A DNA stretch of 64,000 bases, from positions 62,001 to 126,000 of the forward strand of contig JBBPIE010000009.1 in the NCBI GenBank assembly GCA_038040485.1. The letters run 5' to 3'. Shown here in pieces: positions 63,880 to 64,000 of the stretch. This stretch comes from Onstottus_B arcticum (GTDB taxonomy: Bacteria > Acidobacteriota > Blastocatellia > UBA7656). A model generated the notes under the pieces. The model worked only from the letters and a program-made list of their open reading frames with translations. It was not told where the DNA came from and did no database searches. The position numbers were made by a program, and so were the translations under genes. Positions within the stretch are counted from its first letter, which is position 1, and each line of letters begins with the position of its first letter.

Positions 63880-64000
63880 ATGTCTAACCGCAAGAGCGGC
63901 GCGCACGCTGGAACTCATCACGGATTTCGATTCTTCCTCTTGGTGCTCGCGTGGTATAAGACAACCGGCCGATCATTTGCCTTACGCGCTCACAAAGTTT
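63880..64000 (+). CDS. Start of an unidentified gene (partial, right edge)
   Basis: 40 codons from ATG 63880 run off the window without a stop: basic N-terminus MSNRKSGAHAG then GFRFFLLVLAWYKTTGRSFA. The pattern is reminiscent of the N-terminus of LpxL-type lipid acyltransferases, but too little is visible to decide. Weak ribosome site. Confidence 0.35.
   Translation, partial: MSNRKSGAHAGTHHGFRFFLLVLAWYKTTGRSFALRAHKV

Overview
The window reads as a chromosomal segment of a GC-rich (roughly 60% by eye), Gram-negative-type heterotroph. The best guess is an Acidobacteriota member near class Blastocatellia. The reasons are the mixture of families: an SBBP/beta-propeller secreted protein, a TPR-sensor sigma-54 activator, bacillithiol genes, many small secreted or lipoprotein genes, an atpI-atpB-atpE cluster cut off from the rest of ATP synthase, and intergenic DNA full of long hairpins. 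This placement is inference; no rRNA or tRNA gene was seen.

Layout. 1-2475 (minus): a TIR-NB-ARC STAND protein running off the left edge, behind a dihydropyrimidinase. 2861-7100: a TPR/sigma-54 activator, a candidate upstream activating region, a near-consensus sigma-54 promoter, and four tandem, strongly ribosome-bound mini-genes encoding 10-42 residue peptides built from a six-residue x-D-G repeat. I regard this as the most likely undescribed system in the window. 7411-12672: atpI, atpB, atpE, class I fumarase, a secreted creatininase-like protein and a zinc-ribbon protein. 12697-17491 (minus): a hypothetical protein, M28 aminopeptidase, HtrA protease, BON protein and MarR regulator. 17649-26177: a fused NfnAB-like flavoprotein, zinc-ribbon membrane protein, glycyl-tRNA synthetase behind a 330-bp nested palindrome, a lipoprotein cytochrome c and a CCA-adding-type enzyme. 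26403-30394 (minus): a glutamine-rich secreted protein and an SBBP propeller protein. 30689-32895: feoA-feoB behind a Fur box.

33749-39933 (minus): a two-gene signalling unit. One protein is a transmembrane sensor (carboxypeptidase-like regulatory domains, two-component-type propeller, Y_Y_Y, membrane segment) ending in an AAA/STAND ATPase. The next gene carries a similar ATPase fused to an apparently active Ser/Thr kinase. 40139-48020: a vanadium-haloperoxidase-like protein, a 45-residue peptide gene, a hybrid histidine kinase separated from its HPt domain by one in-frame amber codon, and an ECF sigma factor with a zinc-finger membrane anti-sigma factor. 48145-55190: two split-barrel (F420/flavin-type) proteins, the bacillithiol pair bshB1-bshA, murB, two DinB-fold proteins, an alpha/beta hydrolase and a c-type haem protein. 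55262-56372: an AT-richer two-gene insert behind a 43-bp-arm hairpin. 56428-64000: a PQQ-type propeller dehydrogenase, three secreted proteins including an SUMF1-type lipoprotein, a type B carboxylesterase and the start of a possible acyltransferase.

A window-wide pattern is at least fourteen long intergenic inverted repeats. Most have unrelated sequences but the same design, with arms often made of degenerate 7-12 nt tandem units. They lie between co-directional, divergent and convergent genes alike and none lies inside a gene.
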